Part shown: in pieces, positions 34,073 to 46,804 of the stretch
Layout: every line of letters starts with the position of its first letter
Numbering within the stretch: position 1 is the stretch's first letter
Source: Tragulus kanchil
Taxonomy: Eukaryota; Chordata; Mammalia; Artiodactyla; Tragulidae
Reading direction: 5' to 3'
Length of the DNA stretch: 64,000 nucleotides
Assembly: GCA_022376925.1 (NCBI GenBank)
Contig: JAIOJX010000004.1
Span: 186,001-250,000, forward strand
Program-made: the position numbers and the translations under genes
The notes under the pieces: generated by a model
The model's database searches: none
Seen by the model: only the letters and a program-made list of their open reading frames with translations
What the model was told of the DNA's origin: nothing

Positions 34073-34973
34073 GTCATAGCTTTTCTACCAAGGAGCAAGT
34101 GCCTATTAATTTCATGGCTGCAGTCAGCATCTGCAGTGATTTTGGACCCAATAAAATAGTCTGTCACTGTTTTCATTGTTTGCCCATCTACTTGCCATGA
34201 AGTGATGGGACCAGATGCCATGGTCTTTGCTTTTTGACTGTTGAGTTTTAGGCCAGCTTTTTCACAATCTTCATTCATCTTCATCAATAGGCACTTTAGT
34301 TCCTCTTCATTTTCTGTCATAACTGTGGTGTCATCTGCATACCTGAAGTTAGTATATTTCTCCTGGCAATCTCGATTCTAGCTTCTGCTTAATCCAGACC
34401 TGGGTCATCTTTAAAAAATTTAGATTTTTTTGGAACTGGGTGGCAGTTCAGTTGTCACACAGTCCTGTCTGACTCTTTGTGACCCCACAGACTGCAGCAC
34501 CTCAAGCTTCCCTGTTGTTCACCATCTCCCTGAGCTTGCTCAAACTCATGTCCATTAACTCAGTGAGACCATCCAACCATTTCATCCTCTCTCATCCCCT
34601 TATTCTGCCTTCTATTTTTCCCAACATCAAGATCTTTTCCAATGAGTTATCTCTTCTCATCAGGTAGCCAAAGTATTGAAACTTTTGCTTCAGCATCATT
34701 CCTTCCAATGAAAATTCAGGGTTGATCTCCTTTAGGGTTGACTGGTTTGATCTCCTTGCAGTCCAAGGGACCCTCAAGGGCCTTTTTCAACACCACAGTT
34801 CAAAGGCATCCATTCTTTGGTGCTCAGCCTTCTTTATGGTCCAATTCTCACATCCATACATGACTACTGGGAAAACGATAGCTTTAACTATATAGACTTT
34901 TCCTGGCAAAGTGATGTCTCTGCTTTTGAATATGCTGTTTAGGTTTGTCATAGATTTTCCCATGTTTTTTTGG

Positions 34974-35222
34974 CCGCTTCTATTGTTCTTTCATTTATGT
35001 CCATCTTTGTTCTTTGGCCTGTGTGGGCCTTCCATCGCGGTGGCCTCTGTTGTTGCAGAGCACTGGCTCTGGGCGCATGCACTCCAGAGCTCTGGCTGGG
35101 CAATTGGACACATCCATCCAGCCGCTCTGCAGCACTTGTGATCCTTTCAGGCCAGGGATCGAACTGGCACCCTCTGCACTGCAAGGTGGTGTCCTTACCC
35201 ACTGGACCACCAGGGAATCCTG
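34974..35222 (-). mobile_element. CHR-type SINE nested in BovB, antisense (copy 2, variant patch)
   Basis: Duplicate of 33824-34072 by duplication 12, but 35039-35067 reads ttccatcgcggtggcctctg where copy 1 reads tccaatcacagtggcctctc. The rest of the duplicated unit is nearly invariant. Confidence 0.87.
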
Positions 35223-35962
35223 GTCATAGCTTTTCTACCAAGGAGCAAGTGCCTATTAATTTCATGGCTGCAGTCAGCATCTGCAGTGATTTTGGACCCA
35301 ATAAAATAGTCTGTCACTGTTTTCATTGTTTGCCCATCTACTTGCCATGAAGTGATGGGACCAGATGCCATGGTCTTTGCTTTTTGACTGTTGAGTTTTA
35401 GGCCAGCTTTTTCACAATCTTCATTCATCTTCATCAATAGGCACTTTAGTTCCTCTTCATTTTCTGTCATAACTGTGGTGTCATCTGCATACCTGAAGTT
35501 AGTATATTTCTCCTGGCAATCTCGATTCTAGCTTCTGCTTAATCCAGACCTGCATTTTACATGATGTACTCTGCATATAAATTAAATAATTAGGGTGACA
35601 ATATACAGCCTCAACATATGCCTTTTCCAATTTGGAACCAGTCCATGATTTCATGTCCAATTTCAACTGTTGTTTCTTGTCCTGCATACAGAGATTTCAC
35701 AAGAGGCAGGTAAGGTGATCTGGTATTCCCATCTCTTTCAGAATTTTCCACAGTTTGTTGTGATTCACACAGTCAAAGGCTTTAGCTTAGTCAATGAAGG
35801 AGAAACTGATGTTTTTCTGGAATTCCCTTGTTCTTTCTATGATCCGATGGATGTTAACAATTTGATCTCTCATTCCTCTGCCTTTTCTAAATTTAGTTTG
35901 TACATCTGGAAATTATCAGATCATGTATTGTTGAAGCTCATCTTGGAGAATTTTAAGCATTA

Positions 35963-38080
35963 CTTTGCTGGTGTGTGAAATGAGCACAATGATGAGGCAG
36001 TTTGAACATTCCTTGGCATTGCTCTTCTTTGGGATTGGAATGAAAATGGACCTTTTTCAGTCCTGAGGTCACTCCTGAGTTTTCCAAATTCTCTGGCATA
36101 TTGAGTACAGCACTTTAATAGCATCACCTTTTAATATTTGAAATAGCTCAGCTGGTATTCCATCATCTCCACTAGCTTTGTTTGTAGTAATGCTTCCTAG
36201 GGCACATGTGACTGCACATGAAGATGTCTGGCTCTAGGTGAGGGATCATACTATCATTATTATCCAGTTTACTAAGATCTTTTTTGTATAGTTCTTTTGT
36301 GTATACTTCCCACCTCTTCTTAGTATCTTTTGCTTCTATTAGGTCCATAACATTTCTGTGCTTTATAGTGCTTATCTTCACTTAAATTGCTCCCCTGGTA
36401 TCTCTAATCTTCTTGTAGAGATCTCCAGTTTTTCCTATTCTCCTGTTTTCCTCGATTTCCTTGCATCATTCACTTAAAAATGCTTTCCTATATTTCCTTG
36501 CCCTTCGATGGAATTCTGAATTCATATGGGTGTATCTTTCCTTTTCTCCTTTGTCTTTCCTCAGCTGTTTGTAAGGCCTCCTCAGACAACCATTTTGCCT
36601 TTCTGTATTTCTTTTTCTTGGGGATGGTTTTGATCACTGCTTCCTGTACAATGTTATGAATCTCCATATAGAGTTCTTCAGGCATTCTTTCCATCAGATC
36701 TAATCCCTTAAATCTATTTGTCATTTGCTGTCTATCATATCTAATACCATAAATCTATCCATCACTTCCACTGTATAATCATAAGGGATTTGATTTAGGT
36801 CATACCTGAATGGCGTAGTGGTTTTCCCCACTTTCTTCAACTCAAGTCTGAATTATGCATTAAGGATTTCATGATCTGAGCCACAGTCAGCTCCAGGTCT
36901 TTTTTTTTCTTTTTTTTAACTTATTTGGATGCTCCAGATCTTATCTTAGCTGCAGTATGTGGACCCCTGACCAGGGATCAAACCTTGCCCTCCTAGCATT
37001 GGGAGTTTGAACATTCCTTGGAAGCTTTGGGGCATCTTTGCTGGTGTGTGAAATGAGCACAATGATGAGGCAGTTTGAACATTCCTTGGCATTGCTCTTC
37101 TTTGGGATTGGAATGAAAATGGACCTTTTTCAGTCCTGAGGTCACTCCTGAGTTTTCCAAATTCTCTGGCATATTGAGTACAGCACTTTAATAGCATCAC
37201 CTTTTAATATTTGAAATAGCTCAGCTGGTATTCCATCATCTCCACTAGCTTTGTTTGTAGTAATGCTTCCTAGGGCACATGTGACTGCACATGAAGATGT
37301 CTGGCTCTAGGTGAGGGATCATACTATCATTATTATCCAGTTTACTAAGATCTTTTTTGTATAGTTCTTTTGTGTATACTTCCCACCTCTTCTTAGTATC
37401 TTTTGCTTCTATTAGGTCCATAACATTTCTGTGCTTTATAGTGCTTATCTTCACTTAAATTGCTCCCCTGGTATCTCTAATCTTCTTGTAGAGATCTCCA
37501 GTTTTTCCTATTCTCCTGTTTTCCTCGATTTCCTTGCATCATTCACTTAAAAATGCTTTCCTATATTTCCTTGCCCTTCGATGGAATTCTGAATTCATAT
37601 GGGTGTATCTTTCCTTTTCTCCTTTGTCTTTCCTCAGCTGTTTGTAAGGCCTCCTCAGACAACCATTTTGCCTTTCTGTATTTCTTTTTCTTGGGGATGG
37701 TTTTGATCACTGCTTCCTGTACAATGTTATGAATCTCCATATAGAGTTCTTCAGGCATTCTTTCCATCAGATCTAATCCCTTAAATCTATTTGTCATTTG
37801 CTGTCTATCATATCTAATACCATAAATCTATCCATCACTTCCACTGTATAATCATAAGGGATTTGATTTAGGTCATACCTGAATGGCGTAGTGGTTTTCC
37901 CCACTTTCTTCAACTCAAGTCTGAATTATGCATTAAGGATTTCATGATCTGAGCCACAGTCAGCTCCAGGTCTTTTTTTTTCTTTTTTTTAACTTATTTG
38001 GATGCTCCAGATCTTATCTTAGCTGCAGTATGTGGGACCCCTGACCAGGGATCAAACCTTGCCCTCCTAGCATTGGGAGT
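35963..38080 (+). repeat. Tandem duplication 13 inside BovB (35963-37006 = 37036-38080, offset 1073/1074)
   Basis: Near-identical; copy 1 lacks one G (gtatgtggacccc versus gtatgtgggacccc) near its end. Filler 37007-37035 includes a second copy of the 17-mer gtttgaacattccttgg that belongs at 37073. Confidence 0.97.
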
Positions 38081-38115
38081 GTGAAGTCTTAGCCACTGGA
38101 CCACCAGAAAAGTCC
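37975..38115 (-). mobile_element. Short tRNA-Glu SINE nested in BovB, antisense
   Basis: A T-rich tail on the left (ttttttttctttttttttaa) and, on the minus strand, the head ggggacttttctggtggtcc and B-box-like aggtttgatccctggtcagg. Flanks ccaggtctt (37966-37974) and ccatgtctt (38116-38124) form an imperfect 9-base target-site duplication in BovB. A truncated copy precedes the junction at 36902-37006. Confidence 0.82.
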
Positions 38116-39160
38116 CCATGTCTTGTTTTTGCTGACTGTACAGAGATTCTTCATCTTTGGCTGCAAAGAATATAATCAATCTGATTTTGGTATTTACCAT
38201 CTGGTGATGTTCATGTGGAGAGTTGTCTCTTGTGTTGTTGAAAGAGTATGTTTGCTAGACCAGTGTGATCTCTTGGAAAAACTCTGTTAGCCTTTGCCCT
38301 ACTTCATTTCATACTCCAAAGCCAAATTGGACTGTTACTCCAGGTATCCCATGACTTCCTACTTTTGCATTCCATTCTCCAATGATGAAAAGAACATCTT
38401 TTTTGTTGTTAGTTCTAGAAAATCTTGTAAATCTTCAAAGAACCCTTCAAATTCAGCTTCTTCAGCATTGGTGGTTGGGCCATATACTTGGATTACTGTG
38501 ATTTTGAATGGTTTGTCTTGGAAACAAACCGAGATCATTCTGTCATTTTTGAGATTGCATCCAAGTACTGCATTTGGAACACGTCTGGACTATAAGGTCT
38601 ACTCCATTTCTTCTAAGGGATTCTTGTCCATGGTAGTAAACATAATGGTCATCTGAATTAAAGTCACCCATTCATGTCCATTTTAATTCACTGATTTATA
38701 AAATATCATTGTTTCCTCTTTCCATCTCCTATTTGACCACTTCCAACTTATCTTGATTAATGGATCTAACGTTCCAGGTTCCAATGTAATATTGTTCTTT
38801 GCAGCAGCATCAGACTTTACTTTCACTACCAGACATATCCACAGATGGGTGTTGTTTCTTATTTGACTCAGCCTTTTCATTCCTTCTGGTGCTATTTCTC
38901 TGCTCTTCTCCAGTATCACATTGGGCACTCACCAACTTGGGGAGTTCATCATTCAGTGTCACATCCTTTTGTCTTTTCGTACTGTTCATGGAAATCTCAA
39001 GACAAGAATACCAATGTAGTTTGTCATTCCCTTCTCCAATAGACCACATTTTGTCAGAACTCACTCTTCATCATGACCCATGTGTCTTGGATGGCGCTAC
39101 ATGGCATGATTTGTGGTTTCACTGAATTATACATGGCTGTGATCCATATGATCAGTTTTA

Positions 39161-39720
39161 ATCATGTTCAATGATTAAATCACATTTAAATGTGATCACA
39201 GACTTCAATCGCAGATAATTTTCTGGGAAGATTTTAGCCATTTCTAAAATTTAGAGTGAAAATTAAGTGAAGTGTATGTATGCTAAACCAAATGCATGTA
39301 CACCTTCTCTGCATTAGATAAAGCAAACAGGCTGTTGAATGCCTGACCAGATATTCATCACATGTGTGGGCTGAAAAGTACATGGGGAACTGGCTGTGTC
39401 ATTCTTCAGCTGACTTGCACAAAAGTTACAAAATTCTCCTGTTCCCCAATATCACAAGGAAATAATAGAGTATTATAATGAGAATCAGGGCACCTGTATT
39501 CTAGTCTAAGCCAGCAGTGATATTTGCATGTAAAATCAGGGAAGTTTTCTTGACTGCTTTTTCAATAAGCAAAATAGGTGAAATCCCAGTCAATGGCTCT
39601 GTAGAGCACAGATATAATTTTCTTTGTAGTATATGATACTTCTTACCTATAAAATGGTGAGAAATGATAACTTCTACTGAAACATGGCTATTTTGGAAAT
39701 CAGAATGTAGAAAGAAAAAT
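39161..39720. other. Unassigned DNA (copy 2 at 40304-40863)
   Basis: Immediately beyond the 5' side of BovB. A short near-palindrome, atcacatttaaatgtgatca, is visible at 39179. No family recognised. Confidence 0.5.
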
Positions 39721-39724
39721 ATTG

Positions 39725-39831
39725 TATATACATATCACATCTTCTTTATCTATTCATCCATCAGTGGATATCTAGGCTATTTCCATGTCTTGGCTACTGT
39801 GAATAGTGCCGCTGTGAACATAGGAATACAT
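39725..39831 (-). mobile_element. LINE-1 fragment, antisense, cut at junction
   Basis: tctattcatccatcagtgga, gtcttggctactgtgaatag and cgctgtgaacataggaatac are antisense L1 ORF2 3' sequence. Cut at the duplication 14 junction; fuller copies are at 40868-41200 and 41952-42284. Confidence 0.85.
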
Positions 39832-40303
39832 TCATGTCCATTTTAATTCACTGATTTATAAAATATCATTGTTTCCTCTTTCCATCTCCTATTTGACCAC
39901 TTCCAATTTTGTTTCACTAGGTTCCAATGTAATATTGTTCTTTGCAGCAGCATCAGACTTTACTTTCACTACCAGACATATCCACAGATGGGTGTTGTTT
40001 CTTATTTGACTCAGCCTTTTCATTCCTTCTGGTGCTATTTCTCTGCTCTTCTCCAGTATCACATTGGGCACCCACCAACTTGGGGAGTTCATCATTCAGT
40101 GTCACATCCTTTTGTCTTTTCGTACTGTTCATGGAAATCTCAAGACAAGAATACCAATGTAGTTTGTCATTCCCTTCTCCAATAGACCACATTTTGTCAG
40201 AACTCACTCTTCATCATGACCCATGTGTCTTGGATGGCGCTACATGGCATGATTTGTGGTTTCACTGAATTATACATGGCTGTGATCCATATGATCAGTT
40301 TTA
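39829..40303 (-). mobile_element. Second copy of BovB 5' part, antisense
   Basis: Repeats 38669-39160 through duplication 14. The open stretch at 40207-39953 duplicates 39064-38810 with one residue changed. Confidence 0.88.
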
Positions 40304-40707
40304 ATCATGTTCAATGATTAAATCACATTTAAATGTGATCACAGACTTCAATCGCAGATAATTTTCTGGGAAGATTTTAGCCATTTCTAAAATTTAGAGT
40401 GAAAATTAAGTGAAGTGTATGTATGCTAAACCAAATGCATGTACACCTTCTCTGCATTAGATAAAGCAAACAGGCTGTTGAATGCCTGACCAGATATTCA
40501 TCACATGTGTGGGCTGAAAAGTACATGGGGAACTGGCTGTGTCATTCTTCAGCTGACTTGCACAAAAGTTACAAAATTCTCCTGTTCCCCAATATCACAA
40601 GGAAATAATAGAGTATTATAATGAGAATCAGGGCACCTGTATTCTAGTCTAAGCCAGCAGTGATATTTGCATGTAAAATCAGGGAAGTTTTCTTGACTGC
40701 TTTTTCA

Positions 40708-42860
40708 ATAAGCAAAATAGGTGAAATCCCAGTCAATGGCTCTGTAGAGCACAGATATAATTTTCTTTGTAGTATATGATACTTCTTACCTATAAAATGG
40801 TGAGAAATGATAACTTCTACTGAAACATGGCTATTTTGGAAATCAGAATGTAGAAAGAAAAATATTGTATATACATATCACATCTTCTTTATCTATTCAT
40901 CCATCAGTGGATATCTAGGCTATTTCCATGTCTTGGCTACTGTGAATAGTGCCGCTGTGAACATAGGAATACATGCATATTTTTAAATTAGAGACTCATC
41001 TGAATATATGCCCAGGAGTGGAATTGCTGGATCATATGGTAATTCTATTTTTAGTTTTCCGAGGAACCACTGTTTTGTTTTCCATAGTGGTTGCACCAAT
41101 TTACATTCCCACCACCAGCGTAGGAGGGTTCCCTTTTTCCACACCCTTTCCAGTGTTTGTTACTTCTAGACGTTTTAATGATGGCCATAATTTGCTGTAT
41201 AGCAATAATTAACATAACATTTTAAATCAACTACTCTTAAAAAAGAAAAGAAAAAAGAAAGGAAAACATTTGGCAACTTTGTCTCTTAGGCTGTTTTTTA
41301 AGTGTCTAAGAAGATTATGTTCCTGTTAAGATTTCTTAAGGTTGGTCTTTTGCTGTTCTTTCAAGATTGCAAGACAAGTTTTCTGGGTCTATCTAATTTC
41401 CCTCCTAAATTGTTCCCAGATTCTAAGCTGATGAATTTGTTATTATCTACCATATATACATCCATCAAATCATTCATCAGCCTCAGGTTTTGCAATTGTA
41501 GTTGAGAGATAATAGGAAGCAAAGTATCTTCTGAGATCTGATTTTCTCAGAATCAAGCATTTTATAAATATGATAACCACATTTCAATGTTCTTGAATTA
41601 TTTAATGACTTCTCTTCACTTAGAGTAAAACACAGACTTGTTACCAAAGTCTGCCTGTACTCATATGCTCTTGCACTGGCCTGCTTTGGGCAACACTCAT
41701 TGTGATCTAATTACATGGGCTTTCTCTCTCTTCTTCATATATGCCAAACCCACTCCTGCTCCAGGGCTTTGTCTCCATTTTGTGACTCTACATAAGCAAA
41801 ATAGGTGAAATCCCAGTCAATGGCTCTGTAGAGCACAGATATAATTTTCTTTGTAGTATATGATACTTCTTACCTATAAAATGGTGAGAAATGATAACTT
41901 CTACTGAAACATGGCTATTTTGGAAATCAGAATGTAGAAAGAAAAATATTGTATATACATATCACATCTTCTTTATCTATTCATCCATCAGTGGATATCT
42001 AGGCTATTTCCATGTCTTGGCTACTGTGAATAGTGCCGCTGTGAACATAGGAATACATGCATATTTTTAAATTAGAGACTCATCTGAATATATGCCCAGG
42101 AGTGGAATTGCTGGATCATATGGTAATTCTATTTTTAGTTTTCCGAGGAACCACTGTTTTGTTTTCCATAGTGGTTGCACCAATTTACATTCCCACCACC
42201 AGCGTAGGAGGGTTCCCTTTTTCCACACCCTTTCCAGTGTTTGTTACTTCTAGACGTTTTAATGATGGCCATAATTTGCTGTATAGCAATAATTAACATA
42301 ACATTTTAAATCAACTACTCTTAAAAAAGAAAAGAAAAAAGAAAGGAAAACATTTGGCAACTTTGTCTCTTAGGCTGTTTTTTAAGTGTCTAAGAAGATT
42401 ATGTTCCTGTTAAGATTTCTTAAGGTTGGTCTTTTGCTGTTCTTTCAAGATTGCAAGACAAGTTTTCTGGGTCTATCTAATTTCCCTCCTAAATTGTTCC
42501 CAGATTCTAAGCTGATGAATTTGTTATTATCTACCATATATACATCCATCAAATCATTCATCAGCCTCAGGTTTTGCAATTGTAGTTGAGAGATAATAGG
42601 AAGCAAAGTATCTTCTGAGATCTGATTTTCTCAGAATCAAGCATTTTATAAATATGATAACCACATTTCAATGTTCTTGAATTATTTAATGACTTCTCTT
42701 CACTTAGAGTAAAACACAGACTTGTTACCAAAGTCTGCCTGTACTCATATGCTCTTGCACTGGCCTGCTTTGGGCAACACTCATTGTGATCTAATTACAT
42801 GGGCTTTCTCTCTCTTCTTCATATATGCCAAACCCACTCCTGCTCCAGGGCTTTGTCTCC
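40708..42860 (+). repeat. Tandem duplication 15 (40708-41776 = 41792-42860, offset 1084)
   Basis: The first 267 bases (40708-40974) also lie in duplication 14, so they are present three times (39565-39831, 40708-40974, 41792-42058). Filler attttgtgactctac occupies 41777-41791. Confidence 0.97.
40868..41200 (-). mobile_element. LINE-1 ORF2 end, antisense
   Basis: Continues through gcccaggagtggaattgctg, gatcatatggtaattctatt, ggttgcaccaatttacattc and cacaccctttccagtgtttg. Short, 5' truncated and not coding. Repeated at 41952-42284 by duplication 15. Confidence 0.88.
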
Positions 42861-43120
42861 TACTCTTTTCTCTGCCCAAAATGCTCTTCCTCTAGATCTC
42901 TACATAGCTGGCTTTCACTCCTTCTTTCCTATTCCTGTCAGAGGACAAATGTTACTTCTTCAAGAAGACCTTTCCTGATCTTGCTTATCTGAGGTCCACC
43001 CTCTGTTCCACCCTCCCTACCATCTCATTTCCTTATAGCTCTTATCACAATATGTAATTGAATTATACATTTATTAGTTCATAGTTTACTCTGTATCTTC
43101 TTAGTAGAAAGGCACCTATT
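42715..43120. mobile_element. L2-type ancient LINE
   Basis: gctccagggctttgtctcct, tctgcccaaaatgctcttcc, tacatagctggctttcactc, ttcttcaagaagacctttcc and gctcttatcacaatatgtaa follow the order of the conserved L2 3' region. Its first 146 bases also occur at 41631-41776. Confidence 0.6.
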
Positions 43121-43171
43121 TTCTCAGAGTGATATTCCAAATATTTAACAACCAGTGATGCATGGCACTAA

Positions 43172-43690
43172 TCATTAAGGAATATTACTCAGCTATAAAA
43201 AAAAAGAAAACATTTGAATCAGTTCTAATGAGATGGATGAAATTGGGGCCTGTTATACAGAGTGAGGTAAGTCAGAAAGAGAAAGACAAATATTGTATAT
43301 TAATGTGTATATATATAAAATTTAGAAAGATGGTAATGGTGATCCTACTTGCAGGACAGCAAAATAGACGCAGATGTAAAGAATAGACCTTTGGATTCAG
43401 TGGGAGAAGGAAAGGGTGGAATAATTTGAGAAAATGGCACTGAATCACGTGCATTACCATATGTAGACAGATGAGCAGTTCAAGTTCAGCGCATGATGCA
43501 GGGCACCCAAAGCCAGTACTCTAAACAACCCAGAGGGATAGGGTGGGTAGGGAGGACAGAAGGGTACTCAAGATGGGGGAACACATATATGCCTGTGACC
43601 AGTTCATGCTGATGTATGACAATATCCATCACAATATTGTAAAATAATTATCCTTCAATTAAAATAAATAATTTAGTTGAAAAAAATAAA
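43172..43690 (+). mobile_element. LINE-1 3' end
   Basis: ggaatattactcagctataa, atgagatggatgaaattggg, gagtgaggtaagtcagaaag, agaaagacaaatattgtata, then a 3' UTR ending tccttcaattaaaataaata. The open stretch at 43162-43386 is residual ORF2 C-terminus. Confidence 0.9.
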
Positions 43691-44855
43691 GAAGTGATAC
43701 TGGCCAAAATCCTGGAACAAGGTCCAGGAGGCCCTTGACCTTTAAGCTGTTAGGGAGACCTAGGAGTCCAGAGGAAGGGGTTGGAGTCGATAAACAGTGC
43801 ATGTTAGCTAGGAGACTCAAGAAAATGTCTATACAGCCACTGTTGCAGAAACATTTCACTGTCTTAGTAATCAGTATGACCATTAGTTTGTACTGGTTGA
43901 ACATCCACCCTACTTGTCTCATATATTCAACACTATCTCAGGTCTGGAACAATGATTAGAATACTAGAATATAGCAACTCCTCACACGGTGGCTTACTTG
44001 ACTGCCTAAATGGTCCAACTTACTTCTGGACCACTATCAACTGTGGTCCGCAACACTAAGTTGATATTTTCTAGAAGAACTATAAGGTAACCTGCTTTCA
44101 AAAGTCATTCATATGGTTAAATAATGGTGTATTTATGCCATGCACTTTGCTTTCTTTCTTTTTTTTAATGGCTATAATTGTGGTATACAGGATCTGAGCC
44201 CCCTGCAGTGGAAGCATTCACTGAAGTCCATGTGGTCTTCTATAGTGATGACTAATGTCTTTAACTCTCTACTGTTTACAAAATTTGCATATCAATTGTC
44301 TCATTTTATCCTCTCAACCATGTTGAGAGGTTGACATTTACTGAATAAACTCAGGCTCCTATAAATCAAGTGATAGCCAGATGGTGAGCTTAGCTATGAA
44401 ACAGGTCAAGTCTTCTGGGCTGGGATAATGTTATTTCAAGCAAGCTACAAGTTCTGTCTCCAGCCACAGATTGGTCTAAACATGAGCACAGAAGCACCTA
44501 CTAGATATAGGTATAAAGATTCTAGGCTCTACAACTAGGGTTGTATATGGTCTTATATGAAAACAACAAGTGGTTGTTTTACAACATAGGCTAGTTCAAG
44601 CAAGAGTGGGTTAACAGGGTTAGAAGAACCTAGAAACCCTGTCCAAAAGTTGGGGAAACAGGAAATGACCAACCTGGAGAAGCTGACCATGGAGCTAGTG
44701 TCTTCTCAGACACTTAAAAGCCAGTCTTGAAGACCAGATTGTCATGATTTTCTCTGTAAGTTCACAGGGAAGAGTTAATACCAACAGTGAAAAATAATTG
44801 CAAAAATCAAATTTTTAGTTCAAAAATACATATTTAAAAATTTAGAAGTAATGTA
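43691..44855. other. Unassigned DNA
   Basis: No recognised family. A MIR-like core (cattttatcctctcaacca, 44303) may be present but is too weak to call. Confidence 0.45.
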
Positions 44856-44861
44856 GCCAGG

Positions 44862-45040
44862 GCTTCCCTAGTGGCTCAGATGGTAAATAATCTGCCTCCA
44901 ATGAGGGAGACCTGAATTCAATCCCTGGATTGTGAAGATCCCTTGAAGAAGGGAAAGGCTAACCCACTCCAATATTCTTGCCAGGAGAATTCCATGGCTC
45001 ATCCATGGGTCACAAAGAGATAGGACCGAATGACTTTCAA
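44862..45040 (+). mobile_element. Bov-tA SINE (first of a pair)
   Basis: ggcttccctagtggctcaga, aatctgcctccaatgaggga, ttcaatccctggattgtgaa, cccactccaatattcttgcc and aggagaattccatggctcat. Its 3' part is repeated at 46012-46147. Confidence 0.9.
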
Positions 45041-45061
45041 TCCAGTAGCCTAGAGTAACAT

Positions 45062-45285
45062 TTACCGGATGACTCTAGTGGTAACAAGCCTACCTGCCAA
45101 TGCAGGAGACATGAGAGACCTGGTTTTGATCCCTGCTTCAGGAAAATCCCTTGGAGAAGGGCATGGCAACTCACTCCACTATTCTTGACTGGAGGATCTC
45201 ATGGACAGAGGAGCCTGGTGGACAACAATCCATCTAATGGAAAAGAGTCAGATACAATTGAAGTGATTTAGCACACACAATGTTT
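45062..45285 (+). mobile_element. Bov-tA SINE (second of a pair)
   Basis: tgactctagtggtaacaagc, tacctgccaatgcaggagac, ggttttgatccctgcttcag, caactcactccactattctt, gaggagcctggtggacaaca and gtgatttagcacacacaat. Repeated at 46169-46392. Confidence 0.9.
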
Positions 45286-45880
45286 ACCAAAATATGGTAT
45301 ATACAAAATGGTGCTAAGAAAGATGTTTTTATCTAGGACACAATTAAACATTTTGAAAAATTGTGTTACTTATGGGTTTATTTTAATGCATACTAAAGAA
45401 ATGCATACTTATTAGATAATTATGTGATTCCAGATATATACCAAGTTAAGTAAATATTTAACTTTTCCAAAAAAAATGGAACAAAGTCATTTAAAGTGAA
45501 TTTTTTTGCTGTATAACAGTAAAGATGATTCTCAGACATGTTACAATTGAAATGAATGATGAGTGATTGAGACTTGTGAAAATCATATTCTTTGAAGCTA
45601 GCTCTATCACTTTTCATGGCATTAAATATTCCTAACATGATGCTAAATTTCCTCATCTGTGTAATAAGTTTGTGGCAAGAACTAATGATTTAATGAGTGG
45701 AAAGTATTCAACCTAGTTTAACACAGAACTCTTCAGTCTAGCTCTTGCCATTGTTTTTATTTTTATCAATAACAATGGGAACTAATGAACCCATGGACAG
45801 GTATCTTGTGAAGCAGAAAGATCCTCATTGTTGAAGGTGTATAAACAGGACTAGGCAGAGATTTGTCAAAGACTCTGCAA
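45286..45880. other. Unassigned DNA (copy at 46393-46985)
   Basis: AT-rich, no family recognised. Duplicated by unit 16. Confidence 0.45.
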
Positions 45881-46804
45881 AGGAGATGCCTACACGGGTG
45901 GAAGCTCAGCTAGAAATCTGAGATGGGTCCAGTTGGGAGATTTCTCTGAGTCTGCCTTTTAGTGAATTCTTAAATGCAAGAGACTTGGCTAAGTCTGAAG
46001 GGATTTCCCTTGAGGGAGACCTGAATTCAATCCCTGGATTGTGAAGATCCCTTGAAGAAGAAAGGCTAACCCACTCCAATATTCTTGCCAGGAGAATTCC
46101 ATGGCTCATCCATGGGTCACAAAGAGATAGGACCGAATGCCTTTCAATCCAGTAGCCTAGAGTAACATTTACCGGATGACTCTAGTGGTAACAAGCCTAC
46201 CTGCCAATGCAGGAGACATGAGAGACCTGGTTTTGATCCCTGCTTCAGGAAAATCCCTTGGAGAAGGGCATGGCAACTCACTCCACTATTCTTGACTGGA
46301 GGATCTCATGGACAGAGGAGCCTGGTGGACAACAATCCATCTAATGGAAAAGAGTCAGATACAATTGAAGTGATTTAGCACACACAATGTTTACCAAAAT
46401 ATGGTATATACAAAATGGTGCTAAGAAAGATGTTTTTATCTAGGACACAATTAAACATTTTGAAAAATTGTGTTACTTATGGGTTTATTTTAATGCATAC
46501 TAAAGAAATGCATACTTATTAGATAATTATGTGATTCCAGATATATACCAAGTTAAGTAAATATTTAACTTTTCCAAAAAAAATGGAACAAAGTCATTTA
46601 AAGTGAATTTTTTTGCTGTATAACAGTAAAGATGATTCTCAGACATGTTACAATTGAAATGAATGATGAGTGATTGAGACTTGTGAAAATCATATTCTTT
46701 GAAGCTAGCTCTATCACTTTTCATGGCATTAAATATTCCTAACATGATGCTAAATTTCCTCATCTGTGTAATAAGTTTGTGGCAAGAACTAATGATTTAA
46801 TGAG

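Larger units (their letters stand above)
33248..35552 (+). repeat. Tandem duplication 12 (33248-34402 = 34398-35552, offset 1150)
   Basis: Seamless junction sharing acctg (34398-34402). The copies are identical except for a tight cluster of differences at 33889-33917 versus 35039-35067, inside the nested SINE. Confidence 0.98.
33290..39160 (-). mobile_element. Near-full-length BovB LINE, antisense, with two nested SINEs and two and a half tandem duplications
   Basis: The 3' end is at 33290 (cagttcagttgtcacacagt, tgactctttgtgacccc) and the 5' side near 39160. Minus-strand open stretches at 34320-34045 (containing GLKLNSQKAKTMASGPITSW, a BovB RT-region signature), 36381-36172 and 36724-36488 are BovB protein pieces separated by frame breaks. 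It is interrupted by SINEs at 33824 and 37975. Subtracting duplications 12 and 13 and both SINEs leaves about 3.2 kb, the usual BovB length. It encodes no intact protein. Confidence 0.9.
38669..40974 (+). repeat. Tandem duplication 14 (38669-39831 = 39829-40974, offset 1160 then 1143)
   Basis: The 17-base change in offset occurs about 70 bases into copy 2, where cttccaattttgtttcac replaces the longer cttccaacttatcttgatta segment. The remainder is almost identical. The junction shares cat. Confidence 0.96.

Noticed and set aside
39179..39200. Short palindrome as a regulatory site
   Set aside because: atcacatttaaatgtgatca is a near-palindrome in AT-rich DNA. With no supporting context it is expected by chance.
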